In this document: positions 48,060-62,400 of the stretch, one piece after another
Numbering within the stretch: the stretch's first letter is position 1
Layout of the letters: each line of letters starts with the position of its first letter
From: Eremophila alpestris peregrina
Taxonomy: Eukaryota > Chordata > Aves > Passeriformes > Alaudidae
NCBI GenBank assembly: GCA_009792885.1
Contig: WMCF01000161.1
Coordinates: forward strand, 630,283 to 694,282
Direction: 5' to 3'
DNA length: 64,000 bases
Notes under the pieces: generated by a model
What the model saw: the letters and a program-made list of their open reading frames with translations, nothing else
What the model was told of the DNA's origin: nothing
The model's database searches: none
Translations under genes and position numbers: made by a program

Positions 48060-48256
48060 CCCGAGGTGACGGAGCGCGGGGAACACAGCTGCCAGCTCGT
48101 TTTGCAGCAGATGTGATAATCCGGGTGGCACTGCCCTGCCCTGCGAGCTGAGCGAGCCGTCGGAGCTGCGCGCTCCTACACGCCGCGCTCCTCCCTTCCC
48201 TGGATCCTGCATCCCTCCCAGCGCCTCTGCCGCCTCCCCAGCCGGACCTGCTGCTG
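48060..48256 (+). promoter_or_regulatory. Presumed ABCG2 CpG promoter and noncoding exon 1
   Basis: A GC- and CpG-enriched block with pyrimidine-rich CCTCCC tracts ends at a good donor, CTGCTG|GTGAGT (donor 48257-48258). ABCG2 has a noncoding first exon in mammals, and the next + strand gene start is ABCG2 exon 2 at 53439, so this is the likely first exon. The transcription start is not visible; transcript data would be decisive. Confidence 0.6.
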
Positions 48257-51200
48257 GTGAGTGAGCTGGGAGCAGCAGCTCAGCCCTTTTACTGAGACAG
48301 ATTTAGCTCGGTGCCGTGGCTTGCTTCCTCGCCCGCGAATTTCTTGCGCTGCCATTGCATTGCAGAATGATATTCAGCGGCTGTTTTCCTCCAACAGCCA
48401 AGGAAACCACAGCAAAATGCTCGCCTGCCTTCTCCCTGCTTTTCAGGGGATTTTATTGGGAAGGCAAGAAATAAATGAAAATATTCTTTATAAAAGGCGG
48501 GGGAGGATCAAGGCATAAATTAAAACCAGTAAAAAGGTGAAAAAGGAGAATATTTTGTGGGAGCTGCCCTTCTCGGAGTTCCCTCTTGCATGTTAACACG
48601 TGTACAAATGCCTGCACGCACCGCGCGCTGCTTGCTCCGTCCCCAGTTAACACACAGGGCTCTTTTCATGGAAGGTAAGTTACAAATCCCTGGTAAATCG
48701 GCTGGCGATTAACTTACAGATTGCCTGAATCGCATTATCCTCATTTACTCAAATGGTTTTAATTTCCCGCACGTGTTCCCGAGGAAGAGGAATGTATGGC
48801 CCCTTTGCATCTCCACAGCCATTCTCTGGTCAGTCCACATCCCTGGAAGTGGCTAAAAATTGGGGAGAAAAGGTGTATTTACAACTTCAGAAATTATATA
48901 TATCCAAATCCAAAAGTGTTGTTTCAGCTTGTAGGCTGCAAGCCTTAACTTTACACCCACTAAAAATAGGAGAAATAATAGCACACTTAATTGTGGTTTC
49001 TCTGGCATGTTCAAGTATCCAGAAAAAAAATTTACTGTTTTAAAAAAGGGTTAGGGGCAGCTTCCTTTAGAAAACTATGCTGAAAACTGCTTCTGTCACT
49101 AAAACTCTTCCTCCTTATGTAACTTCAATGCTTATTCTCTATAGAGATAAAATCTATTGGGTAACTGCCTGGATTTTCAAAAATGCAGGTCTGAATTTTG
49201 CTGTTCATAATTTTACTACCCCTCCTGCAGTATTGTTCTTTAGTATTGTGGGTTTTTTCTATTTGAACTGCAAATCCCTCTGGTGCCAAAATCTTTGCAG
49301 GAAGACTACAGGAATGAACACTCCTTAGCTTTTTATATAGACAATGTATCTTAAAGCACTCAAATACATTTACTGAAACTGTTTGAAAGACTCCAGATAT
49401 AGTATTGTTCTGGTTCAAGTATGTTTGAATCAACTGAACTTTGTAGCACATTTTATCATTGTTTGATGGTTTGTTTTTTTCCCTTGTATGTGTAGGAAAA
49501 CTGAGACTTTGTGTTTTACAAGTCTCAGAAGAATACTTGGGAAAGTGACTGCACTGAGACCTTCATTTTATGTGCATTGAAACAGTGGGCAAAGAGCTTT
49601 CTCAGTTGTTTTAAACGAAGTAGTTTCATTTTGCCATTAATAAAAGGTTAAATCTCTAGATCCAGTACTTTGTCCCCTGACAAAATTTTCTGAGACTAAA
49701 TCTCTCTGAAAAAAAGGATTTTCTAATAGACCTGAGCTGAAATCATGCTGAAATCAGTGGAAAAAAAAATATTTCAGAACTATTTGGCAAAACAAACAAA
49801 ATTTGAAAAATTTCCAGAGAGTTTATGAATGTTTTATTCTGCTGATGCAAAGTGTAGTATACCCAGGGCTGATAAGATAAGGATATGAAACACTTTATTG
49901 AGATGAGCAAATTCTTTGGAATACAGCAGGCAGTACATGTTGTCACAGAATCTCCTGCTCATTTCCAATCCAAAGTAAATGTTTGTAAGCCATTGGCAAT
50001 GAAATCTGAGAAACTTCATTTGAAATTTGCATAGAAATTTATTGGATTAACATTCATCATAGTTGTTTCTTTGTCCTGCACAAACTCTGATGTAAAATGT
50101 TTCATGGCTGTATGTCACATTAAACTTAATGAATTATTTTTAAACAGACAAAATCTGCAATATTTTAAAAATTCCATTTCTGAGGAGCAATTGCAAACAG
50201 CTGACATTTACATTAGCTGTGAAGGAGCAGGACCCTCTGTTCCTCTGGTGAAGTTTATTGCAGGATCAGAAATGGGAAGGCTGATTTGTGAAACACCAAA
50301 CTGATTACCTCACTACGACTTTTTACATTGCAGTGAAAAAGAGGCATCCAAAAAAGCAAAGCAAATCAAATGCCTAATTTTGGCATGTGTGCATCATTTC
50401 TATTGCTAGCACTTCATCTTCTCCTAGCACACTGTTAGCTGGGAGATCCAAATGGAGGCTTCCACAGATCACCCAGGTGCCAGCCCTGCTCAGAGGGATA
50501 AACTGGGTTTTGGGACTTCCCCAAGCCCATTTCTACCTGCATGTCCAGAGCCTTGTCATTCTGCCAGCCCAAGGAGCTGCTGTGGTGGAGACCTTGCAGT
50601 GGTTATGCTCCTTACAGAAGAGAGCAGCCAACACAGATTTCACACAGCAGAAATAACCACTCTCTAAGTGAATGAGCATTTGGCAATTTCTTTCTGCTGT
50701 AAATTCCTGTAGCTCTGAAAGTGTGAAATGCTATTTTCAGTATTAATGTAACATTTGAAATAGATGGGGTTTCTTACTTTGATCAATGACAAGTCTCCAC
50801 CAATACATTTTTTTTTTCCTGAAAGGAGGAACAAAACACAGGTAAATTCATGTCCCAGGCATTCCACCTGCTGCACTCCACCCTGTGCCTGCAACTGGCT
50901 CAAGCAGCCTGCAGCCAGGAAGGGCTGTGACAACTTAAACCAGAGGTCCAGTGAGACCTGAATCCAACCTCTGCTCGCAGCTGCTAGTAGTTAATGCTTT
51001 CCCAAGGGACAATAGAAAAAAATGTTGTTTGTCTCTGGAAATTTGGGTTATCAAGCCTTCCTGAGCTGGAAGTTTCCTGCTGAAAACTGTATTAAATAAC
51101 AATTGCGGGTCTGTTTGCTATGGATATATGCAGTTCTTCCCATACCTGATTTAATTACATAGATTCTACACACATTTTTGCAAGGAAGTGTGCAATCTCA

Positions 51201-53438
51201 TCATAACTTGATTGATAGATGAAATTTGACTATGACAGACTGTCTGTTCTTAGGAATGACACTGTAAAAGCAGTGTGATCTTCTACTTGTGAAAACAGTT
51301 TCTGATTCTCTGCTTACTATCTACCTGTCTAGTTCAGTCTGGAAGAAGGAATTTCTCTAATTCCTAAAAAAAAAAATTGTTTCCTGAAGAGCATGTCAGA
51401 AATTTCAGTGCAAGTGTTGAGCTAGGTTTTTATGCTGGTCTTCCGGGAAAAAGACCAAAACTCCAACAAAATCAAATGAAACAAAGAAAAAATGTAACCA
51501 TTCTGTTGATTATGCCTGAGGTCAAACTCTACCTCATTTTTTTTTTCTCATTTGCTCATAATGTTGCAGCAGTAATACTGGAATATTAAGCTAAGAAAAA
51601 AATATAATCAAGCAAAACACTGATCCAAATACCTTATATATGTTGGGATATATCAAGGTCAGAGTCACACTGTCTCCTGACTTCTGCACTCTCTTTGTGC
51701 TGCTTGGTTATCCAACAGCTCAGGGGATTTTCTAATGCCTACCTCTGGTGTTGCCCCTGTGGTTGAGTATTTGGTGCCAAGCTCAGCAAAACATCTGCTC
51801 AGCACTTGGTGAGACTTTAGGTGACGAGTTCCCACCGCAGTTCTGTACATGTCTCTAATTTACTAAAGCATCCTTTCAAAAGGCAGTGATTGATGTCCAG
51901 ACAGATTAACCCAGAAATTGCAGGGAAAATAGCCTTATAAAATTGCCTGTCCTCCTCCAGGTAGGTAAATCTTCTCCGGTTCAAGTGAGTGTATGCAGTT
52001 TATCAGTAAAAAACCTCTATATTTTAAATGTTGCACATTTGATTGATGTTCAATTTATTCAAAATGTATTTTGGCTAAAATTAGAGCTAGACCCATTGTA
52101 ATTACATTTCAAACATGGTTTCTTTGCACTGATCACTAAAACAATAAGACCTTCTATTTTTGTCAGCACAAAAGACTGCAGCTTACTCAGAAGAGGCAAT
52201 CCTGGGCTAGATTTGGGATAGCATCACTGGGAGACCAGCCTTAATGTGGAGATAGGCTGGCTGCTGAACGTAGAGCTTCCGGAGGTTTCACTGTGCTGAT
52301 AGCCACAAGGAGAGCTCAGATGTCTGTCAAGCAGCCTTAGCAAACTGGCAAGATATAAGGGCTTGGGTTTGGGTTTTTATGTGACCATATGAGCCTGTTA
52401 GATTAAACTTTTTTTTTTTTTTAAATCCAAGGCTCCTTTTTACTCTTTCAAATTAATCCAGCATGTCTGCAACTGTGTCATAATGTGCCTCCTTTCTTGC
52501 TGTAAGCAGTGTAACTATGCTGAGGTAGGAGACTGGTCACCCCAGAGCTCCCAGCTCCTCATCTACCCTCTTGATTCCCATGAAATATTGCATTGGTAAT
52601 GTTTCCCCTCACGACAATTAAAGTAATTAGACTCTGATGAGTCAACACATTATAGAGGGAGCCCAGACCCTCCCTCTCAACCCAGATGACCCTTGAGGAA
52701 GCACAAAGGGGACAAAGGTCTGTGTGCGTGGGGACAGCCAGGGATGCTGTGCAGGTGGATGGCTCACAGGCAGAAGCCTGGCTGATGAGGGAGGTGAGAT
52801 AACTTTAATTATTCCACAGATGATAATTTTAATTATTCTACCTTCTCGTTTTCACATGGAAATCAAACCCAGGGAAGAGAATTACTTGGCAGCAGTTTCA
52901 GTTTCCATGTTGCTATATCCTTGGCAAAATTATTTAGATTAATAGAACAGTTGCTGCCTGTGGCCAGGCACTGGAGGGGGAGGATTCTGTGGGAAAGATC
53001 CTGGGGTTGTGCTGTGGCAGCCACTTCCAGATGCTGAGGCAAAGTTGAGTGTGTCAGTGATGCCTCTCTGGAAACACGTGTAAAAAAGGGCAAAAATGTT
53101 GTTCAGTAACTGTGTGAGAGGAGGGAGAACATGTGGGAGAAGCAGACCCCAGAGGAGAAAGCCTCAGAGGGTGGCTGCTGTGGCTCCCCAAAGTCAGCCC
53201 ATCCCAGCAGGCCTCAGGGTGGAGGGAAACTCTTCTATCTCCCTACCTCTGGCAGACCCAGTTCCTCATCAGCTTTGTGCCATCTCCAGGTCTGAGCCCA
53301 CAGGACCCAACCTTCCTGTCCAAAAGGCCCCAAAATGGGGCCTGTTCCAGGCCCACCGTGCCCAGCACTGGGTCCAAAAGATACACCTTTCCACTTCATA
53401 CCTCATCAAATCTTCCCTCTCCTCTGTTCCATTTCCAG
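48257..53438 (+). other. ABCG2 intron 1 (presumed)
   Basis: About 5.2 kb, AT-rich, with T runs near 51540 and 52408 and no recognised exon. A TATAAAAGG box at 48489-48497 lies about 230 bases inside. Confidence 0.55.
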
Positions 53439-53445
53439 AGGAAAG

Positions 53446-56400
53446 ATGGCAGAAGACCAGCCACACCTATGCATTCAGATGTCAGAATCTGGTACAAATG
53501 GCATTCCCAGCAGGATGCAGCCAGGCTTGGCTGGCAGGGCAGGAAGCGTGCTCACCTTCCACAACATCTGCTACCGTGTGAAGACAAAGACTGGATTCCT
53601 GTGCTTTGGAAAAACCACGGAAAAACAAGTTTTGAGAGATGTCAAGTATGTATTTAAGCACCTCTTTAGAGTATGTGTAAGGTTTCTTTCTGCCTGGGGA
53701 GCTGACTTCACTCACATCACTGAGCCATTCAGCAAAATATGCAGATCAAGATTTAGAAAAATATTTTGTATGTGAGGTTGCTTCGTGTTTGCTGTCAGCT
53801 GTGCTCAAGCCCAGGTCCCCAGTCCCTGGGCTGAGCCAGGACATCAGAGAGCTCCCTTCCCTTGGCCCTGGGGGTACAGCCCTCCTGGCTGCTATCAGCA
53901 CGGGGCACACCAGCCAGCTCTGCTCACTCCACTCTCCCTGGCAATCCTCCCACTCAGCCAGGCTGTTTAGCTGAGATACCAACAGCCTGTCCTCCGTGGC
54001 TGTCTCCTTCCCTCAGGTGGCCTTGGGAAAGGTACATTTTTCTGGCGGGGTTTAGCTTAAAATGTTCAACACTTATATTAAAGTGAGGGTTGGGTTAACT
54101 TTGAGGAGGTGTAAGGGTTTCTGGTATTTTGGCAGTTTTTTGTGGAGTTGTTTTGTGGGTTTTTTTCCCAACAGTGAGCACTACTGCAGTAGAGCAGTCA
54201 TGTCATTATGGCCTTTGTTCAATAATCAGTGAATAAAACTTGCCCATTCACAGTTCAGTAGTTAAACTCAGTGGCAAGGGCTCACACAATATGCCATTCC
54301 AAGTCACCCATGACTTTCAGCTCCCTAACTCCAATTTCTATCATAAATATTCACCCTTTTGTATAGCTCTGTCTATCCTGCTCTTTGCCTGGGGAATTTC
54401 CATCCCTGCTAAACATGAGCTCCTAAAGGCTTTGTTGCTTTCCTCCAAAGCCATGTGTTGTGGTGCCTCAGTTGACTCACATGGGTCATTTGTGACATTT
54501 ACCATCTGGCTTTTGAGTTTCATGAGACTTTAATGTCAGAAACAGAGAAACTATCAACTGTATTTGAAGTATAGACAAATCCCTTGTTTGTTCTGTCTAC
54601 AGGGACTATTATTCCTCTGTTGAGAGAATAATACCTTTAGAACTGAGTATGGTTAAAGCATGTGCTTCTCTTGTAGAGATCCATGTAGTAAAAATACATG
54701 TACAGGTTTTGCTACATTTTAGTCATGTTTGTGTTCTGTCTTCATCATATGATGATTAGTTTTTCTTGAATTAGGAACAAAAGTTAAGGTGAAGGCTGAT
54801 CATAAATACTGCTTGTGATTCGGCAGCTTCATTAATTCCAAAATTAGTGGGATGCAGAAAGTAGTTGTACAAATAAGTTGCACTGGCCTACCAGTTGAAA
54901 CAGGCAAAGAAATAACCCCACCCTAACTATTTTGTGAAACTTACCTGTCTTCTCTTACAGTGGCATCATGAAACCAGGACTGAATGCAATTTTGGGACCC
55001 ACTGGCTGTGGTAAATCTTCGTAAGTGCCCCCTTTGCCCTCCACAGAAATTGCACCATGGGGAAAATGAAACTGTACACATTTATCAGTAATGGACTTCT
55101 CTTTCAGAGAAAGATTGAGTTTTTATTTAGGCCTGTGCAAGCCTCACTGTTTTCTGAGAAATACTTGAATTCAAAAGGACAACCAGTTTATATGAGAGAG
55201 GTGAAATTCAGTTTTAGTCCACACTTTGCTGACAGTTGCTCCTTACACACCATTCTGGTAATGTGTAACCAATTTGAGGTTAAACTCAAATTATTGAAAA
55301 AATGGGTATGGACCTGCACAGATCTCATTTCCTTAGGAAACCAAGACAAAAGAAACTCAGCCCATGAAAGTTGCTGGGGGTTTTCTAAATTGCAAATGTT
55401 TAATGTGATCTGCTTTTATTGTAGCTATTTGTTCCATGAGCTGGGCTTGTGGTTCAGAGAGCTTTGCCTCCTGCATGTTCATCTGACAAAGTAACCAATG
55501 TTTCCTTTAGGCTATTGGACATTTTGGCTGCAAGGAAGGATCCTCATGGGCTCTCTGGTGACATTTTGATCAATGGAGCTCCTCAGCCTGCCAATTTTAA
55601 ATGTATCTCTGGCTATGTAGTACAGGTAAGCAATTTTTATCATTGTGGATTCTATTGTAAGAAGTTGCTGATGTGTTGCAAATACTTTGCCTTGATCCAA
55701 GAATCTAGGAAAACTCCTTAAAATTACAGTCAGCATGTTACAGAAAGGTGGTCCCTCAAACCACATGTAAATCTCAGCTTCCCACAACTGACAGATTCCC
55801 TTTGCAAGGGACAAGCAGATGGTATCTAAAAACTTCCCCTCCTTCCTCCTTTGACAAAAGAAGTTGGGAACACCTTCACCCTAACCCACATGGATCCAAC
55901 CTCTCTTTGCCTTCCCTCTTTTCTCCCTGCTCTCATCTGAGGCTGCACTGGCAAACACACTGTGATAATGACCTGAGCTGTAGCTGCTCCTTAAGCCCCT
56001 TCAGCCCTTCAGTCTCTCCCTCAACACCTCAAAAAAAAAAAAAAAAAAAAAAAAGGTAAGAATACATAAGGGACTGCTTTTAATACGTTGCTGTTTATAC
56101 ATTTTTATGTCATGCATGCTGGAGGCTGTTCCTATAAGGTGTTGCTTTATGAATTAAGGCAAATATAATTATGTGCATGAAATCCACACTCTGCTATGAC
56201 ACAGGCATGGAAGGTGCACCTTACTGCATGTTCTGGCTGCTGCCACTCTCCCTCTGCATGCAAGGACGGCATAAAACATAGGTAGATACAGTTCTCAGGG
56301 GAATAAATAGAAACTGCTGAGCAACCACCAAGTATCTACCCTTTTTTTTTAATGTAGGATGATGTGGTGATGGGAACCCTGACTGTAAGAGAAAATCTGC

Positions 56401-59400
56401 AGTTCTCAGCAGCACTCCGCTTGCCCAAGTCAGTGAAGGAAAAGGAGAAAAATGAGCGAGTGAATCAGATCATCAATGAACTGGGTTTGAGCAAAGTGGC
56501 AGATTCCAAGGTAAGGCCTGTAAACATGGTACTTAAACCATAGTAAGTGGTTTATTAGTTAACCAAATGGCTCATCATGGCAGATTAAAAAAAAACAAAA
56601 ACCACTAAACTTCAACAGGCTGTTTCAGTAATACAATAATTAGTGATGTTTCTGTCTGGAGACCTGTGCAGACTGTGCTGATGCTGCTGTATGGTATTAC
56701 ATTGCTGGGAAAAGGAAAGCAAAAGGGAAAGGTGAAAGGGAAAGCTAGTGTTTGGAGAAAAAGACAAGACCACAAGTAATATTAGCATTAAAAACAAGGC
56801 TGTGTGTGAGATAACATTTACATCTGTTTCTCAGAGTGGGGCCAGAATTCCTTACAACTCTCCACAAACACTGCCATGTGGGTAGGATGCTGTTTGCTCA
56901 AGGATTTCTCTTTGGGCCAAGCATGACAAGTTTCTTGTGTTTTTATCAGGTGGGTACCCAGTTCATTCGTGGGGTGTCTGGAGGAGAGCGGAAAAGGACC
57001 AATATTGGGATGGAGCTGATCACAGACCCTGCCATCTTGTTTTTGGATGAGCCAACCACGGGACTTGATGCCAGCACTGCTAACGCTGTCCTACTGCTAC
57101 TGAAAAGGTGATGGCCTCAGAAACAGCTTCCCATTCTCAGCACTCCACCCTGCTATACCTCAGTTGTATTTGACTTGAATTCAAATTCCCTGTTTGCACA
57201 GTTCAAATGTGCAAACAAGGAATTCAGACATGTAATTGTTTAACAGTTAGACAAGGATGCAAATGGGGTAGGAAAAAAACAGTATGAATTCTCTCTCCAA
57301 AGTGAGAATTCTTTTCTCACACAGACACTGTAAACATGACCTAAATATTTTCTTGGTTTTTTTTTTTCCTTTCTTCTCCCTTCTCTGGCATACCAAGTTA
57401 ATCAGACTTCAAGACTTGACTGGACTTTCAAATGCTCTTATCTAAACACTGAATCATCTTCCAAAGCTGACATCTCTGTCATTCTCCACATTCAGGATGT
57501 CAAAACAAGGGAAGACAATAATCTTCTCCATCCACCAGCCTCGGTACTCCATATTCCGACTGTTTGACAACCTGACACTGCTGGCTGCAGGGAGAGTGCT
57601 GTACCATGGGCCAGCCCAGCAGGCCATCGAGCACTTTCAGTCCATTGGTGAGCACAGCTTCCAGCAGGGCCAACCTTTGGTTTGCACCAGTGAAATGCCA
57701 GCAGCTCTGGGCCAGAGTTGGACATGGCATGTCCAAGCAAGCCCAGCATTTTAATAGGCTGAGCATTTCTCTGGGTGTTTCTCCTCTTGATCCCACATGG
57801 GGATTTGGGTGAGCTGTTCCTGGGTGCATCTTAATTCGAGAAAGCCCAGCCTAGAGCTGGGAAGAGCACACAGCCAGCTGTCACCTCGCTTTTGTTGACG
57901 GTGCTGCCCAACAGTGCCTCTCATCCCTCGGGAAAGCATGGACTTTCCAAAGGCTGCCATGCCTTTGGTACAGGCTGCTCCATGGGCAGGGTGTGTGGCT
58001 GTGTTCCTGACAGCCAAACACAGCCCTTGGCAGTCACACAACCCCACCCAGCTCATAACACTGTCACCACAGTGTCACTGTCACCACAGGCTACCAGTGT
58101 GAGCCCTTCAACAACCCCGCTGACTTTTTCCTGGATGTCATCAATGGAGACTCCACTGCCGTGGCAATGAACAAGGCTGATGAAAGTAACACAGGTATGA
58201 AACCCAGAGCTGAGCCAAGTTATCCCAACATGTGGGGGAATGGGAATTCAAGAAACCGTTTTGCTAACTCTCAGCACAAAGAAAGAGCTTCTTTCATCTT
58301 CAAGGCAAACCAGCTGAAATCCTGCAGAAGCAGAGATGATAAACCAGGACAACTGTTCCTGTTAAGAACATAATTTGATGTAGTTATGCAGACTTGACTA
58401 TTTTACCTAATGGAACAGTTTTTCTGTTAGGAAATTACTGTTTTCCTTCTTCTGGGCAGGGTGGGAAGGAGTAGAGATAGGGTACCACTGCTCACCTGGT
58501 GTCTCCCTGAAGTTGTGCTAAGGCAGAAATTATCCCCAAACTAATGAATCAGCTCTCACCTATTTTTTGCAGCATGCTTTCTCATACTTTCCTGCTGCCA
58601 CTCATTAATAGCTTACTCTCTTTCCACAGGAGTGAAAAGGCAAATGAAGTCATGAATATACAAAATGCCCAAACACAGTTTCACTATACTTTTACCAAAG
58701 AAGCAGCCACCATTTTACAAAAATGCTCTGATCAGGGCCTGGCAAATATTACAGCTGGCAACACACATCATATCTGTCATTGGAAAAGCTCACACTGAAC
58801 TGTAGTTAAGAAAAAAAGGAGGTCCAGCTGAAATTTATTTATGGTCAAAGTAGACACATGCAGGATTACCTGGATCTAAAAGTCTGGGAAGTCCAGGATT
58901 ATGTCATCAGATCTGTGGAACAGATCACTTCCAGTAACCTTTGGGAGCAAAGGGAATGTAAAGGGGATGCAAAGGGGACTTTTTGATTAAAAGCCATATT
59001 GCTGCCAGGTTGCAGCTTCCTGGGCAGACAAGGGTTTGCCTGGTCAGAGAGCTGAGAGGCTGCTGCCTGTGGGACATGTTGCACAGACAAACACATAGGT
59101 TTGGTCTTGTTCACACCAGCTCTTTTGAACTGCCTGCTCTGAGACTGAGCACAGTGAATCACTGGAACTACGTGTGCATTCTAATTCTTCTGGTTTTTTA
59201 ATTTCTCCAGCAGAGAGCATTGAAGAACACTTGGAATATGAGAAAAACCTGGCTGAGCAATTAGCAGAAAAATACTCCAACTCTGCCTACTACCGAGAAA
59301 CAAAAGCACAATTAGAGAGCATTTCTTCGGGAAATAAAAAGAAAACCAAAGTACTTTTCAGGCAAATCACATATGCCAATTCCTTCCTCCACCAGCTGAA

Positions 59401-62400
59401 ATGGGTGTCCAGGCGCACATTTAAAAACCTGATAGGAAACCCTCAGTCTTCCATAGCTCAGGTAAGGCTATTTGTATCTATAATTTTGTGGTGTACATTG
59501 GATTTACTTGGCTCCTGGATCGTTAGATAGGTCACTGGGATGGTTTTGCCTTTTGATATTTTGACTGCAGTAAGCATCTGAAGAAAGAGTGCTCAAGGTC
59601 TAGGAATCTGAGGATAGAAGGTGTCCTGAATGCTCCCAAATGTGGGGCTGTTCAGTGATTAATTTTGGACTGCTGAAAAGAGTTTGGGAGGCAAGACCTG
59701 CCCCAGCAGGGCATTCTGCTACCCCCAGCCAGGAGCACATTGTGTTCCAAGTAGTTTCACACATTTGCTCTGGAGTATTCTTTAGATTTGACTCTAATTG
59801 TCCAGGCTTGGCACAGTGGGGTTTGGCCTCAAATCCTCTCCACCCACCAGGAAAAGCTAACACACTGCATTTGCATACTTCATTCAACTTCAACACAAAA
59901 TGAAGTGCAGGCAGTTGACCTAAGTGCAAAAATATTTTTGCAGTTTCGTAATGTGTGCTGTGTTTGGTCATTTGACTGTTCGTGTTGGTGACGATGTTTT
60001 TTGGATAAGGTGTCATGAAGTCCACCATGGGGTCCAACACCCACCACGGAAGATAATCATTGGCTCTGTTAGTGCTGCTTTTTCTGAAGGATCAGCACCA
60101 GAAGTGTTGACTCCTTCAGAGCTGCACATTGCTTTCAAAAATGAAGAATGTCCAGCTGGCCTCTGCAGAGTGACTAATCCTCGGGGATCCCCTGATTCAT
60201 GGGCCAATCTCAGCAGCCACTGCACCACCAAATTTCCCACTGCGATTCTCAGCAGTTCTGGAGAGGCCAATAGGAAAAAATGTAGCCAGGACTATAAATT
60301 ATCTTCATTGTGTTTTATATAATGAGTGAATAAATGGCTGGTGTGGAGGTAAACCAAGTCCAGAATCTCCCAGGTTAAAAGGATTTGAGTATGTGTGTGT
60401 GCCTGTATGTTGATACTATGGAGATCCTTAATAATTGCTTTGTAAAAGCTTGACCTTGTGACAAGAATTAGGCTCTCAAGAACCTCCTTCAAAGCCCAAG
60501 GTTAATGGTCCTGACTTGTTTCTCACAATCTTTTTATCTCCCCACCCTCATTATGGGTGGATTTGTCCAGCATTCTTTCAGGGGTACATGGCCCATTAAG
60601 CCTTTTTTCAGTAATCTGCTCCAAATTGGTCTTGAAATGATCCCTGCTTTCCACTGCAACGGGTTTAGGAGCTGAATTATCCCTGACATTTGCTCCTTTC
60701 AGCAGGATCTTAGCAAGAGGGTACCAGGATCAAGTAGTTTGTGGTGTTAAGACTCATGCATTGCTCAGGCTTAAAAATGACAGAACTGCCTGACACCATT
60801 GTTTCCCTGAGCTTTTTGTCGTTTGCATTTAGCATTTAAAAAGTGTGATGCACACACTTCAGTCTTTTAAGCGACATCCTTGAGGGAGCTGTCATCTCTG
60901 CTGTTTAAATAGTTATGGACTGCAAATATCAGCAGATCTGTAGCCCTGTGGCAGCATCTCATTAAAAATAATCCCATGAGTAAGATGTATGATAGAGCTC
61001 AGTCATTACACACTGTGGAGCATGAAAAGAAGCTGTCATCCTTATCCTGGCAGCCAGGAAAACCTCTGAGGCAATGAGAATGATACTTCCCCCACTCTTT
61101 TCTGTTTTTCCCATTTAGCTTCTTGTTACAGCTCTTCTGGGACTGATTGTAGGTGCCATTTTCTTTGGACTTGAAGAGAACTCTGCTGGACTGCAGAACA
61201 GGTCAGTCAGTCTAGGAAATGGATATTCAAAAATCTGATAAAGCTCCCTTTAAAGGAGCTTAATACCTCTTTAAAACAAAGCTTCCCTTCACATCAGTAA
61301 GGCCAAGCCTTGTGACTTGGAAGTGAGGATGAGATTTTGTTCCTCTGGCAAGGTCCCTGCCGAACTGAGAGGGTTAAAATACACAGACTTGTGGCTACAT
61401 AAAGGTCTGTTATGGAAGTTGTAATCTTGCAACTGTTTCTATTCACACACTGGAATTCACCAGCAGTAAGAGATTTCCAAATTTTGCTGTTTTATGTATC
61501 ATTTTGACAGTTGCATGTACCTGACCTGACACATGAGTTTGTCTCTATGAAACCTCTGGGTTCTTAATCCTGAAAGACTTCACGGTATTTGTTTAAAAAC
61601 AGTTTTAAATTGATTAGGAAGTGCCTTAAATTTTTGTGGAAAAGGTGAAAACTGCTTCTCAAGCTGTTTATTTGATCCCTCACAGTTTGCAGCAGACAAA
61701 TGCCTCACAATCTGAGAATCTTTAACGTTTCAGGAAATTACATCAGGAAAAAAACCCCAAGCCACAGCCCCTCAAAACCACAGTTGATTTTCTATCTTTA
61801 GGCTGCATCAGAGAATGTGCTATCATTGCATGCCAAAACCAAGTAATGACTGTACCACATCTATGTCAGCCTTGTTACAGACTCAGACTCGTAGCCAAGA
61901 CTTTTCCCATGAATTTTGGGATGGGAGGTCAAACACTGCCAAACTTCAGGCACTGTAGGTGGATTTACGTACTCTGTTGTGGAAGCACTGCATTTACATC
62001 CCATTTTCAATAACAGCTCACTGTTCTGCTGTTTTGCAGAGTGGGTGCAATGTTCTTTCTGACCACCAACCAGTGTTTCAGCAGCGTCTCAGCTGTTGAA
62101 CTCTTTGTTGTGGAAAAGAAGATATTTATGTAAGTAAAACATACAAAAAGGTTACCAGGCTCTGCTGTCAGACTGTGAGCTTGTCTGACATGCTGAAAAT
62201 GTTATTTAAGTACAGCTAGTGCCGAATTTTCAAATTATTTCACTGACAGTGCTCATTGCAAATGTACTCTGTTAGTCTGCTAGTGAGTTGTCTGCAACCC
62301 CCCCAAAAGATACCTGTGGTTACAAATGGCTCAGAGTTTAAGGTTATTGAAATAGTAGGAAAAAATCCCCTTGAATACTTAGTTTTGGCACTGATTAACA

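Noticed and set aside
56031..56054. Poly-A run as the tail of a processed pseudogene
   Set aside because: The sequence before it has no recognisable coding or SINE similarity, and no target-site duplication was found.
58631..58798. Extra ABCG2 exon after exon 8
   Set aside because: An acceptor-like CCACAG precedes an open frame, but it has no similarity to ABCG2, and exon 8 joins exon 9 in phase with the expected length.
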